Part shown: positions 1-13,061 of the stretch, piece by piece | Numbering within the stretch: position 1 is the first letter of the stretch | How the letters are laid out: each line of letters starts with the position of its first letter | Assembly (NCBI RefSeq): GCF_001039355.2 | Contig: NW_019773625.1 | Coordinates: forward strand, 1,334,132-1,396,131 | Source of the DNA: Lingula anatina | Lineage: Eukaryota > Brachiopoda > Lingulata > Lingulida > Lingulidae | DNA: 62,000 nt | Reading direction: 5' to 3' | Program-made: the position numbers and the translations under genes | The notes under the pieces: generated by a model | Told to the model about the DNA's origin: nothing | Database searches by the model: none | Seen by the model: only the letters and a program-made list of their open reading frames with translations

Positions 1-1996
1 CTTAAGCTCCTTCTAGTGAAATGATCATCTCATGCCATCTTCATATGATCATAAGTATTCTATAATGCCATGCCTGCCAAGAAGTTACTGACTAGAGTAT
101 CTTTAATATCAGTTATTCCTTTTTGTGGTCTCAAAGGTGTAATTTGCCACTGACTAATTAAAAAAGCATAATGGGGCACTTACATGATGGTAAATATAAT
201 GATAAGTGATATTTTCACTCTTTTATTATTTTACTGCGCACATTACATTTTACCCAGCACAGAAACTCCAAAAACTCTTATTCATTTTTTAAGCACTGCA
301 TGGTCACAGACTAGATACAAAACTGCACACTAAGAATTATATACAACCCACATCTATATAGAGTACAGAGCTTCAATATACAAATACTATAACATCTCTT
401 AATAATTTATTGAAACAGGACAAAAACCACATAAGCGTAAAACATGCTTCTTTGTCATTATTTCTATGTCAATGCAATTTTGTTTTCATGTTGAACAATA
501 CGAATTCTGAAATAAGGTTTGAATTAGTAGAAAACTGGACTGTTTTATTGTCACCACTGTAAATGACTTACCATGTGTCCCTGAAGAAAACTTTAAGGCA
601 CAGTCAACTAGAGGGTACCAAGTGTTCTGGGGTCATCATTTTCCTGCCACATAAAAAGTGTGCACTGAGCACTGACCTAAAGCTACTGTATAGGCTGTCA
701 CCGAGCACCAAATCAAATTATTCCCCATATCTTGTCCTAACCTCAGCAGGAGGTGACCCAATTTATTTTTCCTAATAAACTTGAAAATAATATCCTCACA
801 TCAGTGACCACAAAAGGGTTGTGGATTTTTCAAAGGCATATCTTTTTTCTCCACTGTGGCAATAAACAATCTTTAAAGGTGGGCAGAAATTCATCTTACA
901 GTGGAAACCCTGTTTAATAGTAAATGATACCCTCGATACTGAAATTCACTCCAAGGGTTTTAACCTGTCCAATTATATATAACCTCCAATGACATCTCAG
1001 GTACAACAGGGCAGTTTGAAAAGAAAAAAAAATTCCAAGTTAACAAAAATGTTTAGCTTGAGGCAAGAGAGAATACAGTATTAATATACATGCTTTGCAT
1101 TTTTACTTTGTCTAAAATAAGTCAAATTCAAAATGTGTGCACAAAAAGAAAAAAAAGTGTCAAAGGTGCATGAACACCACATTTATTAAAATCTCATTTG
1201 CAGAATTCCATTTTTAGTCGACCCATGGCTGGTTACTGATTTCTCTGAATAATGGCCCTATAAGGTACAAAGTATGTTTCAAATCATACCAATTGCAGTT
1301 TCATTGAAATTTGAAAAAGAAAAAAGAAAATTGAGTCCCATACACTTCACCTAGGTACAGCTGATACAAGCTCTGCATTTGTCAACATTGACCGCTGCTG
1401 TCCTAATATGGAATATAGGCAAAATGCCAAAGCTCACACTGTCTGTACATGAGTATCAAGTGTGCTGCTCAATTTTCATTCCTCATTCATTCAAATTTAT
1501 TCTGTTTCCATAATAACATAACTGATCACAATTTATGTAGTCCCATCTTGAGAATTTACAATTTTGGCAACTATGCCTCTGGTAACTCGATACAAAAATA
1601 TCCCCGCCTGCCATTATCATCTCTATACATCAGACAAAATAGCTACAATAACAGTTGTATATATACCATATCCGTTTAAATTCAACACAGTATCTTTTGG
1701 CCCAATTACTTCAATCAATCTCCAATTTTGTCAATTTCTCCACTTACACCGAGCACAGACAGGCACTTTGTCATTATTGGCAAAATTTTCAACCTGCCTC
1801 TTAAGGTATTGGTGCACATCACTACAGTAACAGTACTAAATGATGGCAAGATAATAATGAAATATGAGTACCTGCCTTTAATCTTCATGTGCCAGGTATT
1901 TTGTTTTAATTCAAAGCTGTTCGGTATCTTTAAATTTACTGCTTTGATTTTGTCAACCTAAACATCTCTTAAGTATGCACTGACAGGCATTTTTGC
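1..1996. other. A+T-rich non-coding DNA, no gene seen
   Basis: I see no credible coding exon here on either strand. Open frames are short and A+T-driven. The stretch could be intron or 3' untranslated DNA of the minus-strand gene that begins at the 5625-5794 exon, but no splice-bounded coding segment supports that. Confidence 0.4.
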
Positions 1997-2154
1997 AACG
2001 ATAATGTTGTAGAAATATTTTCAAAACCTTCCTCTTGATAATAATGATGTATGGTTTCAGGAATAAGTTTTGTAAGTAGAATTCTTTTTTGAAATTTTAA
2101 AGTCTGTGAATCAAAAACCACTGATTGTGCCTTTTACAATTTCAATTTTACCTA

Positions 2155-2411
2155 GGCCCCATTCCTATAAAAACCATCAGTTAACATGGATCAGCCCAAC
2201 TCTGTGGGAGCCCTCACTGACTACAATCAGCTTAACTGAATGACATGCCTCCTCCTGACATTAAGTACTATATAGAAAAGCTGGTGATTACAGGAGTGCA
2301 TTGGAAACAAAAGGAAGCATGCCATTCAGTTAAGCTGATTGCACTATGCAGGAGTCCCTGCAGAGTTGGGTCGATCCATGTAGACTGATGGTGTTTATGG
2401 GAATGGGGTCC
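2155..2411. mobile_element. MITE with inverted termini (family B)
   Basis: The left end GGCCCCATTCCTATAAAAAC is mirrored at the right end by GTTTATGGGAATGGGGTCC, and the inner arms also pair (TTAACTGAATG with CATTCAGTTAA), so the element folds on itself. There is no coding capacity. A second copy lies at 2851-3107 and diverged relatives at 12164-12405, 24640-24812 and 46186-46428. Confidence 0.75.
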
Positions 2412-2482
2412 TAGTCAACTAAAAAAAAAAAAACAAAAAAACTTTCTTTTATAGCTTATTTTTATTACTTTTATGGCTCTAA

Positions 2483-2691
2483 GGCTGCATTCATATCGAG
2501 TTGAGCCATGGCTCTACAAAGCCACGACCTAAATATGGCGGACGTACATGAAAGGAAAACCGCCTAATCTTTTAATAGTCTCTCCGCCTCTCACACTCCT
2601 CCCGATGTGTCGTCCCAATGGAGCCAAGATTTAATGACTGTACCCCCACAGAGACGATGCATGGGGAGGCGTGTGAGAGGCGGAGAGACTA
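2483..2691. mobile_element. Truncated copy of the long-arm palindromic MITE
   Basis: This is the left arm and loop of the element seen complete at 3172-3473. It starts after a TAA and stops abruptly at the single N at 2692, in the middle of the palindrome. Truncation at an ambiguous base points to an assembly break, not a biological deletion. Confidence 0.7.
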
Positions 2692-2850
2692 NAACGATAA
2701 TGTTGTAGAAATATTTTCAAAACCTTCCTCTTGATAATAATGATGTATGGTTTCAGGAATAAGTTTTGTAAGTAGAATTCTTTTTTGAAATTTTAAAGTC
2801 TGTGAATCAAAAACCACTGATTGTGCCTTTTACAATTTCAATTTTACCTA

Positions 2851-3107
2851 GGCCCCATTCCTATAAAAACCATCAGTTAACATGGATCAGCCCAACTCTG
2901 TGGGAGCCCTCGCTGACTACAATCAGCTTAACTGAATGACATGCCTCCTCCTGACATTAAGTACTCTACCGAAAAGCTGGTGATTACAGGAGTACATTGG
3001 AAACAAAAGGAAGCATGCCATTCAGTTAAGCTGATTGCACTAAGCAGGAGTCCCTGCAGAGTTGGGTCGATCCATGTAGACTGATGGTGTTTATGGGAAT
3101 GGGGTCC
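2851..3107. mobile_element. Second copy of family B MITE
   Basis: It is nearly identical to 2155-2411 and sits at the equivalent place in the second half of the 1997-3380 duplication, so it was probably copied with the segment and did not insert independently. Confidence 0.75.
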
Positions 3108-3171
3108 TAGTCAACTAAAAAAAAAAAAAACTTTTTTTTGTACCTTATTTTTATTACTTTTATGGCTCTAA

Positions 3172-3473
3172 GGCCGCATTCATATCGAGTTGAGCCATGG
3201 CTTTACAAAGCCACGACCTAAATATGGCAGACGTACATGAAAGGAAAACCGCCTGATCTTTTAATAGTCTCTCCGCCTCTCACACTCCTCCTGATGTGTC
3301 GTCCCAATGGAGCCGAGATTTAATGACTGTTCCCCCGCAGAGACCATGCATGGGGAGGCGTGTGAGAGGCGGAGAGACTATTAAAAGATTAGGCGGTTTT
3401 CCTTTCACGTACGTCCACCATATTTAGGTCATGGCTTTGTTGAACCATGGCTCAACTCGATGTGAATGCGGCC
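3172..3473. mobile_element. Long-arm palindromic MITE, PIF/Harbinger-like, TAA duplication
   Basis: The element is a 302-bp near-perfect inverted repeat: arms of about 120 bp beginning GGCCGCATTCA pair with the mirror ending TGAATGCGGCC. Both sides are flanked by TAA, the 3-bp target duplication typical of PIF/Harbinger elements. It encodes nothing and would form a long hairpin. Confidence 0.8.
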
Positions 3474-5624
3474 TAACAATTTATTGAGGCACATGTGCAT
3501 GGAAGCATGTATTGATGATGATAACACACCAAATTTTGTGTTATTTTCCACATTTTTGTCCTTTATCTTTGAAAATGACTGAGACAACATAAAACCATAC
3601 CGTGAAGAGATAAGACACATGGCTGAATGCATGGCTGATGCTAAATGTGAAGAATTTCACAAGGGTTGACTAGAAAAGAAAAAACCAACTGAACCAGAGA
3701 AGATATTTTTCATCCCCTATAGGGATACATAATGGTCAGGTTTGTTGGACAACTATAAAGCATGAACATTGTTGGTTTTATTGAATATGTGAAAATTAAT
3801 GTTGTAATGATAAAACCTGCTATGTATATCAAGTCACATGGCTTTTAACTAAAAGACTAAGCATAATTTTGATGAATTTTTTTTCCTGTGTGAAACAGAC
3901 TTTTTGCACGCTCTTTGCGAGCAAAACATTAAAACTGCTATCATTATAATGAGACAATGAGACTCAACCATTACTACCCTGTTATTGTTAAGAATATGTA
4001 AATTTAATTGAACCATGACCTGAATCAACATTATTAATAATCAAACTCAATATTATATGATTTTCACTGTCGTAAATTTGATCACCAGATGCACCTATTT
4101 TGACATAACAAGTTACATGACTCTTTTGAGGATATGCATTATCAATGCACAATGACTCCCTTTCTACAGGCTCTCTGACTCAGTTCACTGATTCTTTTTA
4201 TACATGTTTTGGCACAGTTTTACTTTTACATAAAGCAAGGTACTTTTACATAAAATAGAATGTACTCAGAACATGGAGGTCATATTGGAAAAAAATTCAT
4301 TCCTCAGTGAAATTGTGCTTGATATTATATTAATATCATACTAATAATGATCCAAGCATCCACTGATTTGACCACAAACTACTCAAAAACTATTGCACTG
4401 TTTTCTGGGCCAAATACAAAAAATGATTGGGCAGCACAGATGTGCAAAAATTATAAGCGAAATAAATGGAATTAAGTTAACTGATTATCATGTTGTGAAC
4501 AACATACAATATTGAATACCAGCCTTTCAGCACATGCCTGCAATACAATATACACATCTGGGACCCCTATATTTCAAAATTAGTAATTTAAGATAACCTG
4601 TAACTGCTGAAATAAGAAAGCTATAATTTTCTTCATATGGGCAATGATAGTTTAATCTGTCAGGCTTTCAATCATCATATCAAATGTTGTGTTTAATATA
4701 TCATGTTGAGATGCATCCCAAACTGTTTTTGCACCAGTGGGGCTTATGTAATATATATATATTTCAATTCAGAGCAAATCAATAGCCACTGATACACTCT
4801 AACTCAAAGTACCAAAAATTCCCATTAAGATTTTTTATTTTTAGTTAACTTTCTGGAGAAATTGTCGGTTTTTAATTTCAAAGTGCAACTCTGTAATTAA
4901 TTATCTATAATAATTGATCACCATGATAACACTCCACTTGTGAAAACAATTTGAATGTAAAATTATAAGGCTGTGCCAAATTCTAAAACACCCCTTGATA
5001 AAAATACCTTCTTAAATGGCTTTATGTAGACGGCAAAATCATATTTTTCCTATTTCGACTATCTCAGTCTATAATGTAATTTGCCAAAAAATAATGATGA
5101 TGACATCTTTGCCTGCAAGCATAGCAATCAATAAACCAAATTATATTTATTGCTATTATATCATGAAGTCCTTAGCATGGTTACCACCAATTCAAATGCA
5201 TTAATACTGTAAGTGGACTAAAAAATGGAGATATTATAATGTATATAGCTGACTTAAAGAGGCACTGAGAAAGAGAGAAAGTGAAGGAGGAAGAGAGACA
5301 GGCTGACTTTGATGGATCCAAAACTGGCTGAAATGCATCAATCAATACAAAATCTGCAATAAAAAAAAAAAGAAAGAAAAAAAATGAACATTCACAGAAC
5401 TGGTTATGAAGCAATTAAACCAGGCTGCCAAACTGAAAAAAAAGAAGAAAAAAACAACAGTGTTGATGATCAGTCGACATATTTGTCATCACCTCATAAA
5501 ATTTAGCCCAATATTCAGCATCAATAAATAACAATATAAACTATGAAAAAAAGATATAACAAGAAAAGTGGATGCAGCACACTGAAATAGATGAGATAGG
5601 TTATTGACAATAAATATCACTTAC
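3474..5624. other. Non-coding DNA, probably intron of the 5625-5794 gene
   Basis: I see no exon, repeat family or RNA gene in this A+T-rich stretch. It lies directly downstream of a good splice donor on the minus strand, so it is probably intronic. Confidence 0.4.
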
Positions 5625-5794
5625 CAATTCATCTTCCCTGATAAAGTTGACCTTATCATCTCCAGAATTTGTTGAAATTGTCCCATAATCCTCCATTGGG
5701 ACAGCAACGCCATTGATAATTCCTTTTTCTGGTTTTCCACGTAATGACATTTTGTCTGCAACTGTATATCTGCAGTAATACAAGCTAGGTCATT
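5625..5794 (-). CDS. Start exon of an unrecognised minus-strand gene
   Basis: On the minus strand a pyrimidine-rich tract ending in CAG stops just before 5794, and a GTAAGT-type donor begins at 5624. An in-frame TGA lies near the exon start and the first ATG is at 5750, so the exon carries 5' UTR plus 42 codons. The peptide begins MSLRGKPEKGIINGVAVPM and ends in IREDEL; it is polar, with no membrane segment or known motif. The splice phase is 0. The remaining exons were not found to the left and may be outside the window. I cannot name the gene. Confidence 0.5.
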
Positions 5795-5848
5795 CTGAAA
5801 AAATTAGAAAAAAAATCCTAAAATTAATATAGTTGGAAATATAAATGC

Positions 5849-5886
5849 ACACATACACACACATGCACACACACACACACGCATGC
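5849..5886. repeat. CA-rich microsatellite
   Basis: Imperfect (CA)n tract with CATG interruptions. Open frames across it on both strands are repeat artefacts. Confidence 0.8.
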
Positions 5887-6707
5887 GCACAAATGCATGA
5901 CCATACCCAGAGCCTCAGAAATTCTCATGCCAGACCCCCCTCTCCACCCTCTAATTACAATGACTTTCTTGAACTTTTGGAATTCACTGCACTGAGTCAC
6001 AGTGGTAAACAGCAAAAAGTCAGAAGAAGAAAATGAGAAAAACAAAATTTAATCTACGACTTGCAGACCTGCTTGGCTGCACAAAACATATTTAGTAGCT
6101 TTTTTTTTGCTATCACTGAAATAATTGAGGTTTTTGAAATTTGTGAGCAACATAGATGACATTAAGAATGTATCATGGGAATACATTCCTGATGACATAT
6201 GAAGCTTCTTGGCTGTCTACAAGCAAAAAATCTTAAGTCTTTTTTTATTAAAAACAACAATTATTTTAATCTTCACAGGAATAATTGTTTTTTTTTTTTA
6301 ATTTGTGAGTTATTGCAGCATTTATCAATAATACTAGTGGGCGAAGGTCATGACTTCATTAATACAAATAATTATTTCTTAATACATAAAATATTAATCA
6401 TTCCACTCGGTAACAACATCTAAGTGGAAATTAAATTAACAGCAGGAAATCTCAACGGTAACCAGGACAGCAAGTCAGACAATTTATACTTAGTGGTTGC
6501 AATTTTGGGATTAACACACACAAATACGAATAAAAAAAAATCAATCAAATGTCCTGAAGACAAGTCTCGGATTGAGAGAACAAACGAGACATGGCGTTAC
6601 TTCAACAGTTGCTGGATTGGAATGACTGAACAAAATCGTTTCTCCTGTGGTCTGATTATCTTAAAATGATTTTTATCAACCCATCTCTTATGACTTACCA
6701 AGTCTAA

Positions 6708-6929
6708 GGGTACATTCACAATGAATATCTCATGTACTAGGTACTGCACACTCTAAACTCCAAAAGTACCCAATGGCATGCTAGTTGCAATCAGATTAAC
6801 ACACCAAATGTTTCTTATGTACTTAATCACCAGGTAGAGATGTGCTAATCTGTTAATCCGATTGCAATCAGCAAGAGTTCCCCTTGGTATGCAGTAGCTA
6901 GTACGCTAGACACATTGTGAAGCCTCCCT
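6708..6929. mobile_element. Palindromic MITE, PIF/Harbinger-like
   Basis: The ends GGGTACATTCACAATG and CATTGTGAAGCCTCCC are inverted copies, and the interior carries paired arms around CAATCAGATTAACAC. TAA flanks both sides. It has no coding capacity. Confidence 0.65.
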
Positions 6930-7639
6930 TAAATACTGTATAAATTTTTATATTCAGACAATGACAATATAGGATGACTATGTGCCATACATTTCCATTT
7001 CTAAACCAGTTAAAACAATTATATTAATTTATCATAAAAAGTACATTTGTTTCTAAAGAGAATAAATGTGTTTTTAACCTTTGAGGCATTTTATGTTCCC
7101 ATACTTCAACAAAGGGCTTACAGGTAAGAAACAGTAAAGGTAAGAAAAAAATTAGATTCTTTAAGAACAAATTAATTTTTTATCACAAGAGTCAACCCAA
7201 AACCTATTTTAACATTCAATTTTCTTAGCAGAGGAAGTTAAACTACTGGACATAAGCACATATAATGTACCAAATATGAGATGTGTCATTTATCTGGAAT
7301 AGTTACATTATTATATGTGCAGCCTGTTTAAATAATAAATGGGCATGGACTAGGATACCAAATATCCAATAATTGTCTCCTTTATTGTGATATTTGATGA
7401 GTGTATAGGATCACAGCTGACACTAATTACACATACAAGTTGTATGGTTAATACAGTCAAGTAAATATGAAATTAAAACATATATTATAGTTTCCACGAC
7501 GGTTGTCTCACAATATATAAACACCTGCTACTGTCAAATAAGAAACACTTGAAACAACACCTGAGCCATTAAATTGATCGTCACAATTAGTGTAACTACA
7601 TTGTGTGGTAGAAATACTTGTTTTACACTGCTTTATACA

Positions 7640-7898
7640 CGGGCCTCAAAAAGGATAATTTCTGTTTGCTACCACAAGCCATAGATTTTGGAGCACAAAT
7701 GTCCAAATTAGAAACTCCAACCACGGATTAAGTACCCAAACGTAAAATTAGTAGCCACGAACACAGCGTCAGAGCGATTTGTAGGTCATAACACTGTGCA
7801 TGGGCTCTTAATTTGTGGCTCCCGTTGATAATTTTGGCATTTGTGCTCACAAATCTGAGATTTGAGTTCACAAATGCACGATCCCTTTATAAGGCCTG
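7640..7898. mobile_element. MITE (family E), diverged copy
   Basis: Inverted ends of the type CAGGCCTTATAAAGG pair with CGGGCCTCAAAAAGG. The interior arms contain GTGAGC/CACAAAT motifs shared with the copy at 46444-46683. No clear target duplication remains, so this is an old insertion. Confidence 0.55.
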
Positions 7899-8363
7899 AA
7901 ACACACGTGAGCTACTAAGTGCTCTAGAAACGTACATTACTCTTCTTAAATATCAACATACACATGTACCTTGATCTGCCGTTTCCAGTATCAGAGTATT
8001 AATAACAGTAAATGCAATTGAAAAACAAAAAGGGAAATACCATTTCCTCTTTGATAGAAATAAGCAACAAATATTTTATATACTCATATCTAAAATAAAA
8101 AATAAATAGAAAAAAAACTTGGAACAAACTCATAATATTTTAATCAATAAACAATGTCATTTTCCCTGACATTGTTCACCAAATACATAATTCATCACTG
8201 CACCAGATATGTGGGCAGTTTCATCATACCTTCAGAGAATACATTTTGCGGTGTTATGGGTTTGGAGAGATAATCTGTCTGATATGATGCGAATATTGCT
8301 GCAAGTCATAATTGATGATTTCCATGAAATATATTATATTGACCTTAAATGGGTTAAGTTTGC

Positions 8364-8525
8364 TTTTATTTATTTATTTATTTATTTATTTATTTTTTGA
8401 GGAGAGGGAGAGAGTGAGAGAGAGAAGAAGAAGTAAATGAGATGGAGAAAAAGGAAGAAGGAAGAAAAGAAGAGAGAGAAAGAGAGAGAGAGAGTATATC
8501 TATATGAAAGAGAGAGAAAGTATAT
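8364..8525. repeat. (TTTA)n followed by a GA-rich tract
   Basis: About eight TTTA units run directly into a purine tract of GA and GAA units with a TATATCTATA interruption. Simple-sequence DNA only. Confidence 0.85.
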
Positions 8526-8535
8526 CTATACTATC

Positions 8536-8669
8536 CAGCCCTGTAGCCTTTTTTGCTGGGAAAAGGTCCACTCTGGGTAAAATTTGATCTAGATACATGG
8601 GGATTATATGGTAAAAGGTCCACTTTTTCAGAAAAAAAAAACCCTTTGAAATTTCTGGCTACAGGCCTG
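8536..8669. mobile_element. hAT-like short element (family D)
   Basis: The element starts CAGCCCTGTAGCC and ends GGCTACAGGCCTG, which are inverted copies. The flanks are CTATC and CTATA, a probable 5-bp target duplication with one change. It shares internal sequence with the better copy at 39317-39482 in the opposite orientation. Confidence 0.65.
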
Positions 8670-9056
8670 CTATATCTAGCATGCTATGGTGATTTTGCAG
8701 CAACTCCACAGATCACTCCCGCAGGACCTGGTCTCAGTCTTCAGCACTCAATAAACACGTAAATAAGTCATGGCACTTAATCAGTGACACACTGGTCAGT
8801 AAGACAATTTTCCATCCAAGGCTTTTGTTCTGGAGGAACCAATTATAGAGCCAGTCTGGATATTGAGATACACGCTTACATTTATAGGACTATATACCAG
8901 ACCTGGGAATCTGTCTAGCTGCATGAGGCTTCAATACACATCTATAGGGAACATTAAGTCCCCATTATGTGCCTATAGTAGTACACAATTTGATCCACCA
9001 TGGTATATTTTTTGAGGCAAAAAATTCAAATGTATCCACTGAATTAAGCTGCTTTT

Positions 9057-9258
9057 GGCTGCTTTCACAATCAGTTGATCCATGGACTAACTATAGTCCA
9101 AGGATCAAATATGGTCTGACCCACTTGAAAGCACGCTGAAATTTAATTGTTTCAGCTGGAACAGCAAGCCTGAGAGGTATAGGAATCCATTGTCAAGTGC
9201 ACGCCATATTTGATCTGCAGACTAGTTAGTCTGCGGTCAACTGGTTGTGAACGCAGCC
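9057..9258. mobile_element. Palindromic MITE related to the GGCTGCATTCA group
   Basis: The ends GGCTGCTTTCACAA and TTGTGAACGCAGCC are inverted copies. The arms hold GTTGATC and ATCAAATATGG motifs mirrored around the centre. The right side is followed by TTA. Confidence 0.6.
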
Positions 9259-9299
9259 TTAGACCAATGATTCTGTTATGTACAAAACTGCATGACTAA

Positions 9300-9513
9300 G
9301 ATCCCATTCTCAGAGATTAGATCGATCCAAACTAGATCGACCTAACTCCCTGGGGGTTCACGCTAAATAGCTGTCAGCCGAGAGGGCACGAAAGTTAATT
9401 ACCCCCTTACAGCTTGTAGTAGGTGGGACGGACATTAAAGCCGGATTAACTGAGAGTAATCTAGTGAGACTCCCCATGGGGATAGATCGCTCTAAATGTC
9501 TGGGAATACGCCC
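9300..9513. mobile_element. MITE with TAA target duplication
   Basis: TAA flanks both ends (9297-9299 and 9514-9516). The ends carry mirrored CCATTCTCAGA and TCTGGGAATACG and paired TAGATCGATC motifs. The copy in the NIP7 intron at 25356-25556 is the same family. Confidence 0.7.
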
Positions 9514-10290
9514 TAAGTCAGACTAAACAGTTCTGATATGTAGGCAGCTTACACAGACTGAAAACAATACATCAATGCCAGTATAGGTTTTCTGGCTTCC
9601 TCCAAGTAATTTCATTAACACGTGCCAATATTAAGCCTCACATGCTACCCATGAAAGGAAATTATAACAGCACATTTAACCTCTCATCATCAGTATTATA
9701 AATCTTTTAAGGCTTGTGGGTTGCCACCAACACTAGGTTGTTAGGTTATCACCTAATGTACCTAGTATTTGATTTATAAATTATTTTACAATTATTTTCA
9801 CTCCTTCTGTATTGATATATATTAAGACTGCAATATCATATGTTACCAAATGCACGACACTGTTTATCATTTAATCATGTTATCAAGCTTATTTTCTTAC
9901 ACAGTTCATTCATATCCCAACCAATGTAATGCAATGTAATACAATGTAGAATAATTCTATGAGACTTCCATGGTATATACATAAAATTATATAAAATAAA
10001 GTCGAAAGCAATATAATGTCTGAAATACTACAGAGCCTCATGAACAGAAAAATAGACACATATTCAATACAAAATCTGATACATAAATAGCATGATCCCC
10101 AACTTTTGAATCAAAAGTGTAGGGATAAAAATCCTGTTTCCAAAAATTATATATAATTGTAGTATACTGTAAAAATTGGAGAATTCCTATAAAAAAAACA
10201 GTCCAAAATGAAGCATAACACAAAAAATACATAGAATTGAAAAGAGCCAACATGAAAAACAACACTAACTCCATCTAAAACCTTCCTCAC

Positions 10291-10449
10291 CTGAAACAGT
10301 TTTTCCAGAAAATGTCCTCAACTGTGCTTAACTCGGCATGACAGCGTTATTTCAACAGCAGCCACATTATCTGTGCACAGTCATCATGTCTGCTGTCAGC
10401 TTGGCAAATGTTCTGAACGTTCTGTCCTCAGATCAGGTTCTCTCCCCCT
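10291..10449 (-). other. Possible non-coding 5' exon
   Basis: On the minus strand, a TTTTTCTGTTACAG acceptor and a TTTCAG|GTGAGG donor bound this segment. It has stop codons in the frames, so it would be untranslated. It fits as an upstream exon of the gene whose start codon is at 5750. This is inference from splice-site quality only. Confidence 0.3.
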
Positions 10450-10813
10450 CTGTAACAGAAAAAATGAGAAATCAATAAAAAAGCAGCGATTAGTTACTTT
10501 AAAAGCAGTGGAAGCCTGACAATTGTCTACTCGCATAAATATATTATGTTTACTTATTGAATTTTGCATGATCACGTTCCTGAATCTCTTGGGGATTTTC
10601 ATTGACAAACGGTGCTTCCCTGGTAAAAGACAATTGGGAGATACTTCGCCGTTCACATATTGCTTAGTGAGTTAGGTCCTAAACCGGTAACTGAGCCAGA
10701 ATAAGGTGTTAATTTTTGCTCATTTTCCTGACTAGCTAGCTGGCACTGGTCACATTAGAGACGTTCTGTTCTGTTTTTAAATGAAATAGGTACTCACTGA
10801 CAGATATGCAATC

Positions 10814-10989
10814 GGGGCTGTAGCAATAGTCCGAAGGTTCAATAGTCCAAAAGTTCATTGGTCCGAATGTTCACTATAGAACCTTTGGACCAACGAACCC
10901 TTGATTAAAACAAACTGCTGAAAATGCAATGATTTTCCAGACCAATGAGCCTTCTGACCAATGAATCTTCAGACTATCGAGGCGCCCCC
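10814..10989. mobile_element. hAT-type MITE (family C), copy 1
   Basis: A perfect 8-bp direct repeat ATGCAATC flanks the element (10806-10813 and 10990-10997), the hallmark of hAT transposition. The ends contain inverted GTCCGAAGGTTCATTG-like units, and the same unit is repeated in tandem inside each arm. No coding capacity. Confidence 0.85.
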
Positions 10990-12163
10990 ATGCAATCCAT
11001 TGATCTAACCTCTTGAAAACAAATTGCGAGTGACCCAATTATGATGAGAAACTTACTACCTGTACAATATGGAACTAATTAACACAAACCAGTTCACAGA
11101 TAATAATTTGGCGACATGCTGTGGTTATTAGCCCCAACTATTGAGCAGTGGATAACTGAATACCACATAGCTTCCATCATTCACTACCCAAAGGTGGTCT
11201 CAACCAATATCTTACCCACGATAAATCTTGGAACGGTTACAATACAGTCTCCTTAAGTGCCAAGATTTCAATAAGTATAGAATTTTGTTCATAGCAGTGC
11301 CATTTTGCTACCTTGAAGGTTTATAGCCACTAAAATAGTAATTATTCACTGCATGATTACAAACAGACTGAGTGTTATTTTGTTATTGGTATTATGGATA
11401 AAAAACAATATATTTTAATGGTGAAAATGTAAATGATGATTCTTAGGCAGCTAAGGAGTAAATTAAATTCTTGCCATTTCATAGCAAAAATCATTTTAAG
11501 CTAACAAAAAATTTAAAAATAAACAAAATGAAATAAATAAATAAATAATAATAATGTGAGTTGTATAAAATTTTAGAAGCATTACCATATTAAAAAATAG
11601 TGCAATTTCCATATAATACCTGAACAGGTAGTGCTGTATGTTCAATTACCTGATGATGGTTATTTAATGAAATACATCCATCATACCAACAGCTAGTAAT
11701 AGAACTCTGTTCACACAGGAGCATACTTTAGACTGAAAATAGGGTCAACCCATGTCAGCTGATCGATGATATATAGATGGATGGATGCATTGATTAACAG
11801 GGAAATGTACATGTCAAAGGCACAGGTGGATGTCTGTGCAGATAATGGTTTCAGAAATAAAGCATGATGGATCTCAGGATTGTTGGAAACCACTCTTATT
11901 TTAGATATAGCTCAGCTATTTTAGATCACCAAGCAAAATGGAGAAACTATAGCCAAATGGGAATCTGAATGTTTAGGAAATCAGAACAGAGGCACACAAG
12001 CCTGTTCTCTTTGTACATTAATATGCTTATCATGCAGAAAGATTTATGTGAAATTTTGGTCTTGTAGGTTACTCATTCTGATAACTCAAGAATGATGTCA
12101 TTATATTCTCATCAATTTAACTAATATGTCTGCCATGATGTATGAATTATAGAATTAACCTAA

Positions 12164-12405
12164 GAGCCTATTACTGTTGAAGCTATTGGTCTATGCAAAT
12201 CGATCCAACTTTGCAAGGGCTTTTGCTGAATGCAATGAGTGTAACAGATTAACACGCCCCCTCCTGGTATTGGGTAGAATGCAGTAATATGTTTATGTTG
12301 GAAACAAAAAGAGGCTTGTTCATTCACTGACTGCATACAGCGAGAGTCCCCACTGATCAGCTGGATCGATCTACATAGACTGATAACTTCAGTGGAAATG
12401 AACCC
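12164..12405. mobile_element. Family B-like MITE with TAA duplication
   Basis: TAA flanks both ends (12161-12163 and 12406-12408). Its layout matches 2155-2411, including GGAAACAAAAGAGG-like and GATCGATC motifs, but the sequence is well diverged. Confidence 0.65.
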
Positions 12406-12553
12406 TAATGCTCAGCTGAAACCATTCCTCTTTGTTACGGAATGCGATATCACACTAAATAATACAAAAACATACATGATAAAAATTATGTAAGGGTACC
12501 TGAACATAACACCCCGAGTTTCAGTATATTTCTTATAACCTCTACATTACAAT

Positions 12554-12712
12554 GGCCATATTCAGAACAGTGGACTCACTGGTCCGAGGGTCAAATATGG
12601 CAGAACCACATGAATACTTCCCCACTGGAAATCTATTTAGAGTCTATTAGCGGATTAGTGAGTCGCCACATTTTACCCGCGGACTAGTTAGTCCACAGTT
12701 CCGAATGCAGCC
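12554..12712. mobile_element. Palindromic MITE (AGAACAGTGGACT group), copy 1
   Basis: The ends read TTCAGAACAGTGGACT and AGTCCACAGTTCCGAA, inverted copies. The inner arms pair GGGTCAAATATGG with CCACATTTTACCC. It is related to 22144-22318. Confidence 0.7.
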
Positions 12713-13061
12713 TATGACATGGGCGTATGACACACTACAGATGTGTCACAAGGAATCAGTCGAACAAGTTACTGTGCACTTATTATCATTTATCACTTAT
12801 CTTTACAAAAGCCCGGGCACTGCTGCCAGAGAATCAATTGAACAATAATATGTATTACCAGAATGAGTCGAATAATTTCCTTTGGCTTCTGATCCTCTTG
12901 GGTCTCCCCATCTCAACCCTGTAATGTCTTTATCATTGCACAGCTGCTTTCAGCAGACATTCAACTGTGTCTGCCTAATGGAATATGCATCAATGTCTAA
13001 TATGGAATAATGGACTTCATAGAGAGTCATGTTTTTTGCACAAAATTAAGGTATTGAATCC

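Larger units (their letters stand above)
1997..3380. repeat. Tandem duplication of about 690 bp split by a single N
   Basis: Positions 1997-2691 are repeated almost exactly at 2693-3380, with only scattered base changes and one poly-A length difference. The copies are separated by one ambiguous base at 2692. Each copy carries the same family B MITE followed by the start of a palindromic element; the first copy stops inside that palindrome. The lone N at the join and the near identity suggest two alleles placed end to end by the assembler, although a true tandem duplication is possible. Confidence 0.8.

Noticed and set aside
1997-3380. CRISPR-like or regulatory array from repeated segments
   Set aside because: The repeats are two long copies of one segment containing MITEs, not short regularly spaced repeats.
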